From contig QZCP01000110.1 of NCBI GenBank assembly GCA_003956705.1, forward strand, positions 52,803 to 116,802: 64,000 bases of DNA, read 5' to 3'. Below are positions 37,964 to 50,396 of the stretch, one piece after another. Origin of the DNA: Brevipalpus yothersi (Eukaryota > Arthropoda > Arachnida > Trombidiformes > Tenuipalpidae). Numbering within the stretch: position 1 is the first letter of the stretch; the number at the start of each line of letters is the position of its first letter. The position numbers and the translations under genes were made by a program. Below the pieces are notes generated by a model. It was not told the DNA's origin and ran no database searches. It saw nothing but the letters and a program-made list of their open reading frames with translations.

Positions 37964-38628
37964 ATGGTTGTCCAACAATCATCTATCTTCACTGGTAGTA
38001 GACGAAACAATGTAAGCATACATTCAATATGTTATAATGGGCCTTTTTCTTAATTTTTACTCTTCATAGGATTCAAGTGATAATGATGAGCCTTTCAACT
38101 GTCCTCAGCGTAACCATTATGCTCCAGTCCATGAGACTGAAAGCGAGGACGATGAGAACCACAGATATTCGGCTGAAGTGGCAGAAGGGGTGATTTTACG
38201 ATAATGTTACACTACTTTTTCATCATTTTTCCTCTTTACAGCTCATCCGAAACTATTAACATATTGATAATGATGGTTTATATCATCTCAACGAAAAAAT
38301 TCCAGGATCTCACACTATTAAAGATATAAAAAGAGGTAAGATTCCTTTAAACTGAAAATTTCGAGTTTCAATTCTTTGCCTTTTCTAGGAAAGCTCATCA
38401 GAATAAAGAGGATTCGCTGGTGGGATTCAGATGTTCTAGCTGAGGACGCTAACGCGCTGGATTCCCCGTTCAATGAGTTTGTAAGCCCAAAACGGTGTGT
38501 GGTTAACCATCTGAACCACCAACGGTTGCTAAAACCAGCAACCTTAGGATGCAGTCCCAGTAAGTTGAAATTATCAAAAATCATATGAGTTCTTAACTAT
38601 TCTTCTCTTTTCAGATTCTATAAACTAG
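37964..38628 (+). pseudogene. Five-exon unknown gene with one in-frame TAA
   Basis: Exons 37964-38011, 38070-38189, 38242-38335, 38389-38559, 38615-38628 have GT-AG ends and join in one frame to give about 148 codons. The peptide starts MVVQQSSIFTGSRRNN, has an acidic segment (HETESEDDENHRYSAEVAEG) and a basic one (GKLIRIKRIRWWDSDVLAED). Exon 3 has one in-frame TAA (38257-38259), one C-to-T change from CAA, after which the frame resumes with DNDGLYHLNEKIPGSHTIKD. Either a recently inactivated gene or a wrong exon 3 border. No family recognised. It lies in the 3-4 kb that separates receptor copies C and D, so it may belong to an insertion. Confidence 0.4.
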
Positions 38629-41130
38629 GAGCTCCCAACCAGGTCCTGCTGCCTTGGCCATAAGCAAAACATGTGTCATTCCCCTAGGAATCTGAACCAT
38701 GTTTGTGGGCCATCATACGATGAGAACTGCCCTGAATATGTGGAATCAAACGATTGGCGCAAAAATAAGGGTCACTCGAAAAAAAAAATTTTGAATTCTC
38801 TTTTTCACTCAATACATGTATACTTGAGTTTACAATCTCAATACTCAATTGTGATACTGGATTGAATGCTCCACAATGTTACGATACTGTTAAGATATTT
38901 TTTTTGAAACTCCTGCAAAAGAACTCAGAAAAACTTTTTGAACATCATGACATGACCCATAATGATATTACCACAACAGGAAGATTGGAAGAAAATCATC
39001 CCAGCTTAAAGCTTATTCTACCAAGAACGATTTTGATCATGTTTCCTTCGAAACGAGAACTTTTTTCCTATCTTTCTGGGAGCTCAGAGTATATAGCATT
39101 AGAATAGAATCAATTCAATTGATGGCCAAACAGTCCAGCGAAGAATGATGACTAGCTTGAATAGCTAAAATGATAGCTCTTCAATGGTGAACTAGTTGTC
39201 ATTATTCTTCGCTAGACTGACACCAACTTGAACCGAAGAACTCAAACTATTTGAGGATACCTTATCTAAGAAGATGGTTAATCGGTGTGGATGAGTTAAT
39301 CCCGAGATTCCAATGTTCATTATACTGGTCGCTCTCAGTTGCAATTGGTGTAAAAGAAATCAGATCGGTGGCGGAGACCTCACTCAATTTCTCTCTCGAT
39401 CACAAATTTTTTAGCCACTTATTCAATCTGAATAATTTTCATGATTTGTGACTTCAAAATAATCATTTTTTCAAAGCTATGTTGCCTCCAGCTAATGAAT
39501 AGGATTTTTCCCGAAAATATTACTTAATAACAGACATTACTACTGTTTGAAATTGTAACGAAACATACAGATACATGTATGTAAATATATGTAAATATAC
39601 TAGTTTATCTCGTTAATTGAATCGCATTCCTCGAGTTTTTGTAATTCGATCTGTTTGAAACTATTCTATATCAATAATACATTATTGATACCTCTACTGA
39701 ATGAGTTTCAGCACAATCGAACCATTAAAGAAAGACCTAGGCAAGATTCTGCAAACCTCACTTTATACTTGCGAGCTACCCGCAAGCTACCCCCAAGCTC
39801 TCTAGGATGCGCGCTTCTATCTACTCGTTTTGGGATTTTTTCTAATGGCGTTTTAAACTGTTCTTATGTTTGAACATGTCAACATTACATTACAGTTCTA
39901 ACGAACTATTCTAACAGAGCCTATTGCCTAACAGTGACTCGTAAAAGGGGGAGGATAGTAAAGAGGTAGATAAGAAAGAGCGAAATAAGCTCGTAAGCTA
40001 GCCATCACTGGCCAAGCCTGCGAGGAGACACTAACCTTATCGGTGAGAGTTTGAGATCCAAGTGAAGTTTTCTTTGATCGTAGCTCTCTTTAAATAGTAT
40101 TTTTGTTGCTTCTAGAAGCTTTGATTATAGAAGATCGAAGGATCTCGGAGGTTATAAAAATAACTCTTGCATTGGTTAGCATGCAAAAGGAAACGGTAAT
40201 GATCTGTGCTAATTATTCGGAGTTGGACTTTGGCCTTGCAACAATGTTTTTAGCTAACAGGAAAGTAATTAAGAAATCATAACATGTTGCAATACTATTC
40301 TAATTAAGAATCAGGGCTTTCATCAACCTAAGGCAATGCTAATGATGAAGCTGCTTTACTTCATCACAAAATGATTGATGGCCATTGTGTGTACACAGTG
40401 GCTGTATTGAGCGTGAAAACCAAATGATGATATTCAGCCCCGTCTCTTGCTCAAGTATTTTAGAAAATGAAAAATATTCAGGGTAAATGAAACAAGCCCA
40501 TCAATTCGCTGCGATGAAGAAAACATCAGAATCCAATGATAGGTATTCGATAAGAAAACTTTGCATTCTGTCCAACAGGAATGAGAATCTTGATTAAATT
40601 TTCATTTTTCAGTCAGCTTCAATCATACTGTTTCCAAAGATTTTGCACGCATGTTCCTTCTCAACATTTGTAACTTTTCATCTGATGAACGAAGTTTCAG
40701 AAAGTTTTCCGTCTAGCTAGCTTTTCTTGTCCCATCATCAAGAGTAAAAAGAACTCATCAACACTGTATGGGAAACATCCATCTGATGTTATTGAGAAAG
40801 AATAGAATATGGTACTCATTTAACGATATTGTGCTCAAATCTAGCTCTCTATGATGCAATATCAATTTTAATTACCTTATTGATGTTGAAAAAGATGCCT
40901 TAGTACCAGTATTGGGTAGGCCACGACAGTTCAATCGACTTTTGCCAATTGATTCGAAAATATCAGGCAAGAAGGTATCCTCTTGCGTAATTTTGAGCTA
41001 AAACATGCAAGATGGGTCTATATGATCAATGATGAATTTTTGAATTGAAATTCTTCACACATTCATCCTATGATAATAACGAACTAAATTAACATGCTCT
41101 CAATGTTTATTCATATCTCATTTATTCAAG
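38629..41130. other. Intergenic between orphan gene and receptor D
   Basis: No gene recognised. Holds a hairpin-forming inverted repeat at 39131-39219. The last ~400 bases (40750-40920 in particular) match the 5' flank of gene C. Confidence 0.45.
39131..39219. repeat. Imperfect inverted repeat, about 25-28-base arms
   Basis: Arm 1 (39131-39155) starts CAGTCCAGCGAAGAATGATG. Arm 2 (39192-39219) is its reverse complement with two mismatches and a 2-3-base insertion, ending TTCTTCGCTAGACTG. The loop is about 36 bases. Possibly a MITE-like remnant or RNA hairpin. Confidence 0.6.
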
Positions 41131-42786
41131 ATGGGTAATCAACAGGCTCAACAGACATGTCCTTGCAACTTCACTCTGGGATTTTATTCGGTGAGAATTT
41201 TCTATCACTGTTGCTCATTATGATTGATTGATTCATTCTTTGAAATCATCATAGATTAGTCCTCAATTCGTGGTTACAATTAAGGATAATGAAATCGAAA
41301 CAAATATCGATATTCTCACATATTTATTGAAAGCGTTAACTTTCCCCGGCTTCAGGTAAGTTGCGATAGATCGTTTGCTGGTTGAATTAATTTTTAAAAG
41401 AATCTTCCCGAAGATTGATCTTGAAAAATATTGGAGATATCTCTGATTCGAAAGTCTTCTCTTCTTTTGATGATGGGGTAAGTTCAATCATTCATCTCTG
41501 ATCAATCTCAAGGATGAAATGATGTTATATTTTTGTCCCACTACCTCAACAGGAGATCGAATTTTTTCCATTGCTACGCATCATGGCTTATGCATCCTCT
41601 GTACATGAGATCAGCCCTGTTGCATTGGGATCACCAATCAAGATGGTATCTTTAAGTCCTAAAGTTGAATATACAGCGAAAGATTGGACCTCGATACTAT
41701 ATATCATTGATAGCTCTGTTTGGATAGGATTTTTCATCATCTCATTGATAATATCGATAGTTCTATCAGGCGGAGTAAGAAAAAAACACAGACAAACTAT
41801 AAGAACAAATTTATTCAAAGTAGCCAATAAATTCTGGTCTACTATAGCAACCTCAGCTAATCAAACTTCAATCACTCATGGTCCTCGAATCTTGCTACTT
41901 TGCTTCTCACTTTTCATCTTCTTTCTTTGGGCTCTGTTTAATGGGAATGTCAACACAGATCTGATTGTCGGTAAAGAGCCATTCAGAATCGACAGCATGG
42001 AAGATGTTCTGAAACCTGAAGCATCAGAATTTCAACCGAGATGGCGGAAAGAGTTCAATCTACACAAAAGCTTCGAATATGGTGACCCAAATTCCTTGAG
42101 AGGAAGAATTTGGCGTAAAGCTATAGCTAATGGAGAGGATGAGGCTCTCATCATCTCGGAAGATTCCACAATGGCTCTGGGGCTGCTATCAAAACACAAA
42201 AAAACCATTCTATTTGACAGTGAAAATTTTATACAAGCATTTGCTCTCTTTTCCTGCCACTGGGGTCTTGATAAAGGAGACGTACACATCAGTAAAGGTG
42301 ATGCTGGCGAAGAGTTTCTTGTTTTTCCTCTCAAATTTCGAAATGATTCCTGTTACTCTCTAAAACGTGAAAAAATACCAAGAATGTGAGTATTACTATC
42401 CAATGGCACAGATAAGTCATCAAATCTATCCCAATTTCTTCAGATTCCTGAATTTCTTCGAAACTGGCCAGCTCAAAATGTATATGGGTCCAAAAAATTT
42501 TCTTCTACACAGTGCGAAAAATCCTACCACTCGTCTCCAGTGTCCAATTTTGGAAGATGAGGCAGCAAAAGGAATGGAATTCAATCATGTTTCCATTGAC
42601 AATATTCCATCTCTCTTTCAATTGTATTTTCTCTGTTTATTTGTATGTTTCTTCGTTTTCCTCGTTGAGCTGAGCTTCAGCTACCTCACCAAAATAAAAA
42701 TACGGCCGAAAATACATGATTCGAGTGTGAATGGAGCCCCAGACGAAGGCCTCGATGAGTTACCATCTCCAGCAGTAGATGGTTGA
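41131..42786 (+). CDS. Ionotropic-receptor-like channel D
   Basis: Exons 41131-41190, 41255-41355, 41414-41477, 41553-42385, 42444-42786 (466 residues), with the same exon lengths as B and C except the last. Exon 1: MGNQQAQQTCPCNFTLGFYS. S1: ISPQFVVTIKDNEIETN...TFPGFR and VALGSPIKMVSLSP. M1 follows DWTSILYIIDSSVW (identical to C). M3 with FNGNVNTDLIV, S2 start EPFRIDSMEDVLKPE, Cys of SCHWG and NDSCYSLKR, and M4 plus short tail in exon 5 are all present. Closest relative is C over exons 1-4, while the M3 tract is shared by B, C and D. Last plus-strand member; gene E faces it tail to tail 330 bases away. Expected to be a membrane receptor channel subunit. Confidence 0.8.
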
Positions 42787-43116
42787 TCAGTCCAATTTAA
42801 TTTGGTTCTGATTCGAAATTTTGATATCTCAAATCATGTCTCTTGTATCTATCTCTAATCAATTTCAATCTTATAACTGAGAACAATTAAGTCGCTAATA
42901 ACCACCTTATTTCTTTTATTCTAAATCTTCTTCTTTTTGAAATTAAAAAGTTTCAATTTTGTTCCATGACCAAGTAAATTTTATTTCTTTCCCATGATCT
43001 AAAAATAATTGTTTCATTTAAATTACAATTCGATTTCACCAAAATAATCATATTGAATATGACTTTATAAGACTATAATTATCCAGAATATGGATTGAGA
43101 ATTCGAATCATGAATC

Positions 43117-44834
43117 TCATTTTAGCTGTCGCTTGACAGGTCTACCATTAATTCTAGCCACTATCACCTCTCCAATAAGAGCAATTGTCGATACTAGCAA
43201 ACCAACGAAGAAGTACATGAATGTCAACCTCATATTGAAGGTACTTATCGGTGACCATTGTTTCTTCTCGAAAGGATCTTTAAACCCCAAACATTGCCAC
43301 TGTTCAAAAGGGTTTGATAGTGATGAGGTGATTATTGATTGTGTAACACGATAATTGATCGCATTTGCCTCGAAAAACTTTTGTACCCTGTAGAGAAACA
43401 GAAGCTGTATCGATGAATTCTCATTGTTCCATTATTATTTTCTCACCTTTCCTTGAAGAGTGCCCGTTTGATACTTTTACAGGTATTATTTCGAAAATTA
43501 CATATAAAGGTGAATAGCTCACTAGAAACTATCTCTTTCCCAATGTAGGGTATTCCTTGGGATGATAGTTGAACGCCACTGCAAGTAAGTGTTTTGAGAA
43601 GAGTTGCAATTGTATTCCATAGGAATCCCAATGCAGGAGTTTCCGAATAATGGGATCCAAATTCAACTGCATGCCATATTTGATCATCCACAAGGCATTT
43701 GTCAAGACCGATTCTCAATGCTTTTTGCCAAACTTTTTGCTTTATCGGTGATGAACTTTGTGAGAATATGGTATAAAGACCGCCAAATTTTCGCCAAACA
43801 GGCCGATAATTAGATGCACGAGGATCGAGGATATCTTCTAAAGTGTCAATTTTGAATGGTTTCTCATGAATAACCAAATCAGTGCTCATTAATGAACTTG
43901 ATAGTGAGAACATGAGCAGTATGACGATAGCCAAACCAGCCCCAATAAATCTGGGAATTCTGATATGTTGGATCGTGAAATCTTGTGATAATATCAGCTT
44001 CAATGAGGACCAAGGAATACTGAACAACGTTTTCAGTGGATTAACATTTTCCATTCTAGTTTTCAAAAATGATATGATTCCAATAGTCATCAAAACTATC
44101 AGTGCACACATCATCCATAGCTTCCAATCAATTAATCGGATCAAATCTTCTGATTGCACTCGAGCGGGAGGGGAGAGTGAGAAAATTCCAACATTTTGTT
44201 CGGCAAGAATTTCACTTAACTCAACACCGTCAGCTCCCATAGACAAGGGTGTCATTGATGGCATTACCTCAACAACCTTGTTAATGAAATGAATAAATAA
44301 AATCCGAATAGGATTGATGAACCCTGTGAATTATTTCAAATACACCAGCATGTACTTACCCCTTTCTTCAGCATTACCAGACCTTTACCATCTCGAAGCT
44401 CTCCCGTATTAACGGGAATCACATCCATCCTAGAATTAACATGAAAAATTTGCAATTTGATCTCTTCATATGGTAATCATTCTCTAGTTAGAAGATTATG
44501 AAGCTACAATTTACATTCGGTTCTACTTGATTTCATTGCTCAGAGTCTTAAATCTTGAAATGTCCTGATCATCCACAGTTTGAACTAATGTTTGATAGAA
44601 TCTAAATTGAAACATGCTACTACTCACTGCTTATGACGATCGAATAACCAAGTTGAGAGATGACTCAAGCCTTTACTATTGGTTACAAGATGACCATTTT
44701 CATAGTTGACCATATAAAATGGGCGCAACTGTTGTACAGAATAGATAGTAGTTGATTAAAATTCTAATGGCTTTTTGTCTCATTTTACTTACTGAAAAGT
44801 AGCCAAAACTCAGATTACAACGGATATCAGACAT
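43117..44834 (-). CDS. Ionotropic-receptor-like channel E
   Basis: Exons (minus) 44793-44834, 44628-44728, 44360-44429, 43447-44276, 43117-43387; GT-AG ends and one frame give 437 residues. Exon 1 (MSDIRCNLSFGYFS) has the Cys plus N-L-S sequon seen in all copies. S1: LRPFYMVNYENGHLVTN then SLSPPARV. M1 follows LIDWKLWMM; M3 lies around FIGAGLAIVILLMFSLSSS with LMSTDLVIHEKPF; S2 starts IDTLEDILDPRASNYRPVWRKF, nearly as in gene A; QWQCLGFKDPF and M4 (FMYFFVGLLVSTIALIGEV) are in exon 5. With A it forms the second subfamily, and its exon 5 has a fossil copy at 34.1 kb. Convergent with gene D. Likely chemosensory channel subunit; ligand unknown. Confidence 0.75.
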
Positions 44835-44982
44835 ATTCACTGAATATGGGGTGTTTTTCACAGGAAATATCGTGGGTTGTTATGTTTGCCTATCAGCAAC
44901 CATACTACCAATGATCGAAGTTGCGTTGACTTAAAACTTGAATAATCAAGGAAGTCAATTGAAGAGATGTGAATTTCACCAT

Positions 44983-45330
44983 ATGTTGAATACAATTATC
45001 AAGGAATGGGCTGAAAAATTCACTGTAAGTAGTATTGGAGTGAGATTATATTAGAGTAGACTCAACGAGTACAAATCAATATGATCATCAGAAGACCAGG
45101 AAGTGCACGGTTTAGATCATCCAGAATTCGAGATCATTAAATTGACATCATTGACTATTGGAATGATAAAAGAGCATCTATATGAGAAAAAACAAGACTT
45201 TCCTCATCAATATTTTACCCCTTTTGTTTCCAATGATCCTGGGAATTCACTTTCTGGGTTGGAGATCGAAAAATATATAAATACTCTTCCTGAGAAACAT
45301 TCACTTCCCTATCTCTACGGATCCAATTGA
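44983..45330 (+). CDS. Possible two-exon small protein of unknown function
   Basis: Exon 1 44983-45024 (MLNTIIKEWAEKFT, GTAAGT donor) and exon 2 45100-45330 (CCAG acceptor) join in frame to give 90 residues. The protein is hydrophilic (EVHGLDHPEFEIIKL, YEKKQDFPHQYF, EIEKYINTLPEKH) with no signal peptide, membrane segment or recognised motif. It lies between the divergent start of gene E and the 3' end of the gustatory-receptor-like gene. The amino-acid composition is protein-like, but without homology it could be a fragment of a larger or decayed gene. Confidence 0.35.
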
Positions 45331-45707
45331 TTTGCTATCGTTCCTAAGATTGAATTTGTATGAATATATGCAATCCAAACCTACCATTATACTTAATATT
45401 GGAGCTAAAATCATAAAAAAGTACATCTTCGGGCATGAAAATTTTCAAATTCTTATTCTTTAATTAAATTCTTAAGGCTATAGAATGTTTTGTCCATTCA
45501 TCTTTGACTAGGACTCTGTGAGATTTTGAATGAGAAATATCTGGATCAATTGACATCATACCAAGAGAGAAAAAAGATCCTATTTGTATTTGAAAAATTT
45601 TGGGTTTTCATCTATGAAATACGTGACAAAAATGAATTATCAATACTTTTTCCCTCCAACATTGTGAGATTTGAATATATCTTGACAAAAAAATCTTGTT
45701 CGTTTGC
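45331..45707. other. Intergenic
   Basis: 3' flanks only; no gene recognised. Confidence 0.4.
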
Positions 45708-46940
45708 TTATGACTGAAATTGTTTATTAGAATATAAAGCAACAAGTAGCATCAATTGCATGGAAAGTTCAATAACAAAGACAAGAAGGATATATGAGTT
45801 TAGAGGAAATATGTCTAAGCATGTGAAGGGCTCCAAGCACGCAATATCTTGTGACATATTCTCAAGCTTTAGTCTTAAATTTATTGAATTTGTTCTTCTA
45901 GAGAGTTTCTGAAAGGAAATGAAAAGTTTTCGAATAGCATTTCTCAGATAATTAGCAAGTAAGGTTTGTAGCACAATGACAACAAAAAATGATTGAGCAC
46001 CGATGAGCATCATTCCAAGACGAATATATAAATTGATTGGGACGAAAAATTGAATATGAAGATTGAAAGTCATTCCAATGAAGGTGAAGATATATGTCCA
46101 GCCACCAACTTTTTTCCAGAATTCATTTTGGTGGAATATTTTCGTTCGATTATCGAGATACTCTTCCAGGAATTGTGATGCTAATCTATTGCTGAAAGAA
46201 TTATTCTCGAACATTATCTCCAATTTATTAAACAATTTATCAATTTTCCATACTAGAAAAATAATGATCTCAGACTTAAGCACTTGGCCAATTATACAGT
46301 TAGCTGTAGCAAAATATACTATGATGAATGACTGGATCATCTGATGAGTACTCCATGTGAATATATAAGAATAAGGTTTAATCGAACTGAAGGCACCTAT
46401 ATGAATGATTTCATAGGAGAATCCAGCTAATAAAGCATAAAATATACCATATTCAAGTGTTATCTCAACAGTTTTTCTGAGTCTTCTCAGCTTTTTCAAA
46501 TCTATTCCTCCAAATTCAGAATCAACTGGATCAATTTCACTACTTGACAGTTTTGAAAGTGTCCAAAAAAATCCTGTCCATTCTCGTTGGTTTGACAAGA
46601 AGCACTTGTAGGACTGTAAAGCTCCACTTGTTCCAGCAAGCATGAAACTCCCTGCCATGAGCCACAAGTAATCATGAGCTCCACCAAAAGCAGCACCAAA
46701 ATCAGCCATATAATATGCTAACTGGCCATAAGGGGAACTGAAAGCAATGATGAAACATCGAACGGCTCCAAGAGCACCTAAAAAAATGTTTATCATGAAC
46801 ATTCTTTTTCTTTGTTTTAATATTTGACTTTGCCTCTCTCCATTTCTTGTGGAATCATGAATTGCTGGGAAAATGAATAATTTCATGACGCGTGAATCTA
46901 TTCTGTGGACAAAATCAGAGATTATCTCATGCTGGAACAT
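45708..46940 (-). CDS. Gustatory-receptor-like 7TM protein
   Basis: Single-exon ORF of 410 residues from the ATG at 46940 (MFQHEIISDF); the frame runs four codons further without another ATG. About seven hydrophobic segments are visible: IFLGALGAVRCFIIAF, the YLWLMAGSFMLAG region, YGIFYALLAGFSY, SFIIVYFATANCIIG, TYIFTFIGMTFN, LGMMLIGAQSFFVVIVLQTLL and the C-terminal YILLVFVIELSMQLMLLVAL. The cytosolic N-terminus, the charged loop before the last segments and a terminal TM7 that ends the protein fit the insect-type gustatory receptor superfamily, which form ligand-gated cation channels. The canonical TYxxxxxQF is not exact. Its position inside the ionotropic-receptor cluster supports a chemosensory role. 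An unrelated lineage-specific 7TM family is the alternative. Confidence 0.6.
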   Translation of the reverse strand: MFQHEIISDFVHRIDSRVMKLFIFPAIHDSTRNGERQSQILKQRKRMFMINIFLGALGAVRCFIIAFSSPYGQLAYYMADFGAAFGGAHDYLWLMAGSFMLAGTSGALQSYKCFLSNQREWTGFFWTLSKLSSSEIDPVDSEFGGIDLKKLRRLRKTVEITLEYGIFYALLAGFSYEIIHIGAFSSIKPYSYIFTWSTHQMIQSFIIVYFATANCIIGQVLKSEIIIFLVWKIDKLFNKLEIMFENNSFSNRLASQFLEEYLDNRTKIFHQNEFWKKVGGWTYIFTFIGMTFNLHIQFFVPINLYIRLGMMLIGAQSFFVVIVLQTLLANYLRNAIRKLFISFQKLSRRTNSINLRLKLENMSQDIACLEPFTCLDIFPLNSYILLVFVIELSMQLMLLVALYSNKQFQS

Positions 46941-47993
46941 TTTTGACCTCACTCATAGGATCATATAATAAACACGATGAGTTAGTTAGTTATGAGAAGA
47001 TTTCAACTATATAAATGGGCGAAATTGAACTACTCAAGATCTGAGTGATGAATGGATGTACTGGATTTCTGGTGAGTTCGTGAACATGTTGCACGGTTTC
47101 GAATATGTTCCTAAGTTTTTTTATCAATAGATAAAAAGTGAGTAATTCAGATTTCCAATCACACTCGATCACGATTCTTCATGAACTCTACACATGGAGC
47201 GATTGGGAGAACCTGAACATTGGTCACGCAACATTTGAGAATCAAAACATGTTATTTTGTGTATTAAAAAGACTTTCTCAGAAGATTTCTTTGTTCCGAG
47301 AGGCATTTTCAGTGGGTACATTCGGGGAGATTTAATATTTCCAAAAGATTAATGAGTAGATTTTTATACTCCTCTCACGCGAGAATATGAATCGAATCAT
47401 ACTAGATACAGTGTAATTCGAAGGTTCTCTCAATATCTGCATCGTTTGCCCAAGATTTTTTTTATGATTTTGTCTAAAATTTCCACAGAATACTGAATTA
47501 AAATCGTAGAACATGGTAAACTTCTGAAATACAGAGGTGATAATAGATGATTAAGAGGTACATCGAAATATCGATGATTTTTTCGACTATTGAGCCTTTC
47601 TGAACAAGAACAGCTAAATGATCATTCGAGTAGCATTTATCATAATTTTGTTATCAATCTTAACTCAGATGGGAGAATTTTTCCGATTGAGAAAGATATA
47701 GAATATAGGTGGAGAATTTATTAGTTGAGTTATCCATTTGTGATTAAAAGAAAAGTGAGACCACTATCATGGACATTATTTTCTTCATATGATTAGGATT
47801 GAAGGAGGAATAATTCAAGATAATGAACAATGAAAACTCAGAATCAGTGCTAAACTGAACAAGAATGATCAAATATCTACCGATGTGTTTTCAGAGAGCT
47901 TACACGTCATTTGAGGGTGCACAAACACTATAGTTTTTGTGAGAGGAAGTGGAAACTCAACAGGATTGACTTGATGACTTTCATTTAGGCATA
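46941..47993. other. Intergenic between GR-like gene and receptor F
   Basis: Holds the promoter region of the GR-like gene and the 3' flank of F. No gene recognised. Confidence 0.45.
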
Positions 47994-49591
47994 CTATTTA
48001 AGCATGTGAACTTTTTGTTGCAATCTCAGTTCTGTGAGATGGCTAAAGCTGAGCTCGATGAGAAAAACAAAGAAACAGACAAACAAGCAGAAAAGATACA
48101 ATCGGAGCAAATTTGGGATATTTTCAACAGAAACTTGATTGAATTCCATCTCTTTTGCTGCTACTCTTTCCAGAATTGGACACTGGAAACGAGCGGTAGG
48201 ATTTTTTGCACTATGTAGAAGGAAATTTTTTGGTCCCATGTACATATTGAGTTGGCCAGTTTCGAAGAAGTTGAGAAATCTAAAGAGATCAACGATCGAT
48301 TCAATATTATACCCATAAAATTGGAAAGAGAGAGAGAGAGAGACTCACATTCTTGGTATTTTTTTACGTTTCAGAGTGTAACAAGAATCATTCTGAAACT
48401 TGAGAGGAAAAACAAGAAGCTCTTCTCCAGCATCACCATCGCTGACATGAATATCTCCTTTTTCCACTCCCAAGTGACAAGAATAGAGAGAAATTAGTCG
48501 TATAAAATTTTCGCTCTCAAAGAGAACATTTTTCTGATTATCTGATGATGGTACTAAAATTGAGAAACTTCCGGAGGGAATGATAGCTTTATCTATTCCA
48601 TTGGCTACAGCTTTACGCCAAATCTTCCCTCTGACAGAATCTGGATCACTGTGCTCGAAGCTTCTTTGTAGGTTAAACTCTTTTCGCCATCTTGGTTGAT
48701 ATTCTGATGCCTCAGATCTCAGAATATCTTCTATGCTATCAATTCGGAATGGTTCCCAACTAACAACGAGATCCGTATTTATGTTCCCATTGAACAGAGC
48801 TCGAAGAAAAAAGATAAAGAGAGAAAAGCAAAGTAGTAAGATTCGATCGCCACGAGTGATTGAAATTTGATCAGCAGAGGCTGCTATAATAGACCAGAAT
48901 GTATTGAGTAATTTAGACAAAGTGCTTCTTATGCTTTGTCTGCCATTCTTTCTCAATCCGCATGATAAAACTATTGATACCATCAATGAAATCATGAAAA
49001 ATCCTATCCAAACTGAGCCATCAATGATAGTTAGTTTTGTGATCCAATCTGTCGCTATAAATTCAACTCTTGGGCTTAATGAGACCATCTTTATAGGAGA
49101 TCCTAAAGCAACAGGACTGATCTCATTCACAGAGGATGCATAGGCCATGATGCTTAAAAATGGGTAAAATTCAATTATCTGATGGGAGAGACAGCGAATT
49201 AAGAGTCATACAAAATAAGTCATTCACTCACCCCATCATCAAAATATTGAAACACTTTTGGATCGGATATATCTCCAATATTCTTCAGAATTAATCTTGA
49301 AGAAAGTTATGTTCAGTAGTAATTTAGTTAGCAGAAGGCTTAAATCAGCTTACCTGAATCCTGGAAAAGTCAAAGCTTTCAATACATAGGTGAGAACATC
49401 GATATTTGTTTCGATTTCATTGTTCTTTATTGTTACAGCAAATTGAGGACTTATCTATGGGAATTTAGGAATAATGACGGAATAACAAATGATGAATTTC
49501 ATCATGTAAAAAGTGAGTAAAGAATGCTTACTGAATAAAATCCCAAGGTGAAGTTGCAAGGACACTTCTGTTGAGCTTGTTGATTTCCCAT
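47994..49591 (-). CDS. Ionotropic-receptor-like channel F
   Basis: Exons (minus) 49532-49591, 49354-49454, 49232-49295, 48349-49178, 47994-48279 (446 residues). Exon 1: MGNQQAQQKCPCNFTLGFYS. S1: ISPQFAVTIKNNEIETN...TFPGFR, VALGSPIKMVSLSP. M1 after DWITKLTIIDGSVW; pore FWSIIAASADQ; M3 RILLLCFSLFIFFLRALFN with GNINTDLVV (note Arg inside M3, where B-D have Trp); S2 EPFRIDSIEDILRSE; Cys of SCHLG and NDSCYTLKR; M4 in exon 5. The (CT)n run on the coding strand begins right after the exon 4 donor. First gene of the minus-strand duplicated unit (F with pseudogene G). Confidence 0.8.
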
Positions 49592-50345
49592 CTTGCACAA
49601 CTAAGGTTTAGATGAGTATCGAATACACGTCAATTCAACAAGTATATTTGTTGAAATATCTTGATTTCGATTTGGATGCTGTTCATCAGTTATACGGTTA
49701 GGTCCTTGTTTGTTTTCAGTTTGGAAACAGAAGTAGACTTTTGAAAAGAATTTTCGAATTTCTAAGATCAATTTCGAAGAGATTGGGTAAGGAAAAATTT
49801 CAAGAAAAAAGTTTTATTTTAGGAATGTTCACAATTTGAAATCAATTTTTTCCCAATAGATTCACAATAACTGAGCATCTATGGAAATTTTTTGTCACTA
49901 ACTTCTGATAGTCATTAGATAGGAGAAATATTCAAAATGTAACATATAACCTTACATTGATGATACCGAAAATCATAAGCCAATGTCGAATGCTCTCTTC
50001 ATGCAAATGAGAAGAACCTTACACGTCGCTCAATAATTTTAGGTGACTAGTACCAATATCAGTTGAAAATTAGGAATCTAATGCTCCAGACCTTGGATAT
50101 TTGAAAAAAAGTAACAAATTTCGAACCATCATTAATCTACGAATATTCCTGATAGCTGTGAATCCTCAAGGGAAAGAAGAGCCCCTTCTTTTTATTCATT
50201 TAATTGCATAGATGAATTTTCAAGTTGATGAAGTGCTGCCCAATTTTTTGATCATTCATTGATGGATCCTACAGGTGACTCGCTATCAAATTCTCCCACC
50301 ATTTTTCGATAAACCAACAAAAAACTTTCGCCTCATATAGAGCAA

Positions 50346-50396
<51 letters not shown>

